From assembly GCA_964496975.1 (NCBI GenBank), contig CAZCBN010000153.1, positions 1-6,602 on the forward strand: a DNA stretch of 6,602 bases, in the 5' to 3' direction. The position numbers were made by a program, and so were the translations under genes. Under the pieces are notes generated by a model that had not been told where the DNA came from, searched no databases, and worked only from the letters and a program-made list of their open reading frames with translations. This document shows, in pieces, positions 6,458 to 6,602 of this stretch (the first letter of the stretch is position 1; every line of letters begins with the position of its first letter). The stretch is from CAZCBN01 sp964496975 (lineage in GTDB: Bacteria; Planctomycetota; Phycisphaerae; Phycisphaerales; UBA1924).

Positions 6458-6602
6458 CTATTCGGCGGCGAGGGGGCGGGCGGTGAAGACGGCCTGGGCG
6501 GGGGTGGGCGGGGCGGCGAGGTTGAGGGGGAGGTACATGCCGCTCTCGTGGTCGCTGTTGAGGACGAGGGAGTTTGGGGGGACGAGCTTGACGCCGCCGT
6601 GG
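6458..6602 (-). CDS. C-terminal end of an unidentified protein (partial)
   Basis: An open frame runs in from the right edge and ends at TAG (complement of CTA, 6458-6460), giving 47 C-terminal residues. They include GGVKLVPPNSLVLNS and SGMYLPLNLAAPPTP. Forty-five of the 47 codons end in G or C, mostly C, matching the codon style of the other - strand genes here, which is the main evidence that it is real. The beta-prone, proline-containing composition does not point to a family. The overlapping + strand frame is compositional noise. Confidence 0.68.
   Translation of the reverse strand, partial: HGGVKLVPPNSLVLNSDHESGMYLPLNLAAPPTPAQAVFTARPLAAE

Overview
The window is very GC-rich. Every clear gene lacks an obvious AGGAGG-type ribosome site. 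One gene encodes a membrane protein with an N-terminal four-cysteine zinc ribbon, an architecture I associate with Planctomycetes, especially Phycisphaerae. That taxonomic guess rests on gene style and composition, not on a marker gene. The + strand is G-rich throughout: + strand genes end their codons mostly in G and - strand genes end theirs mostly in C. This fits a strong replication-strand mutational bias.

Layout. Positions 1-53 are almost pure G, probably a sequencing or assembly artefact at a contig end. Positions 139-2658 (+) encode a large exported protein. Its N-terminal half belongs to no family I recognise. Its C-terminal half reads as three modules in the order of the flagellar protein FlgT: an LPP20/FlgT-N-like module, a CsgG/TolB-N-like module and a FlgT-C-like beta domain. 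Two further G tracts disturb its signal-peptide region. Its stop codon overlaps the ATG of a second + strand gene (2658-3876). That gene is a shorter, diverged paralogue of the first gene's N-terminal half, and a one-base frameshift near 2998-3018 breaks it in two.

After a short convergent gap come three genes on the - strand, read from right to left: the C-terminal end of an unidentified protein (6602-6458), a zinc-ribbon multi-pass membrane protein (6366-5371), and glyA, serine hydroxymethyltransferase (5293-3968). They are co-directional with gaps of 91 and 77 bases, so co-transcription is possible but not shown.

The part most worth following up is the tandem pair of envelope proteins. 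It combines a shared, apparently undescribed repeat with FlgT/CsgG-type modules and a translational-coupling junction. The main cautions are the G tracts and the frameshift, which may be sequence errors.
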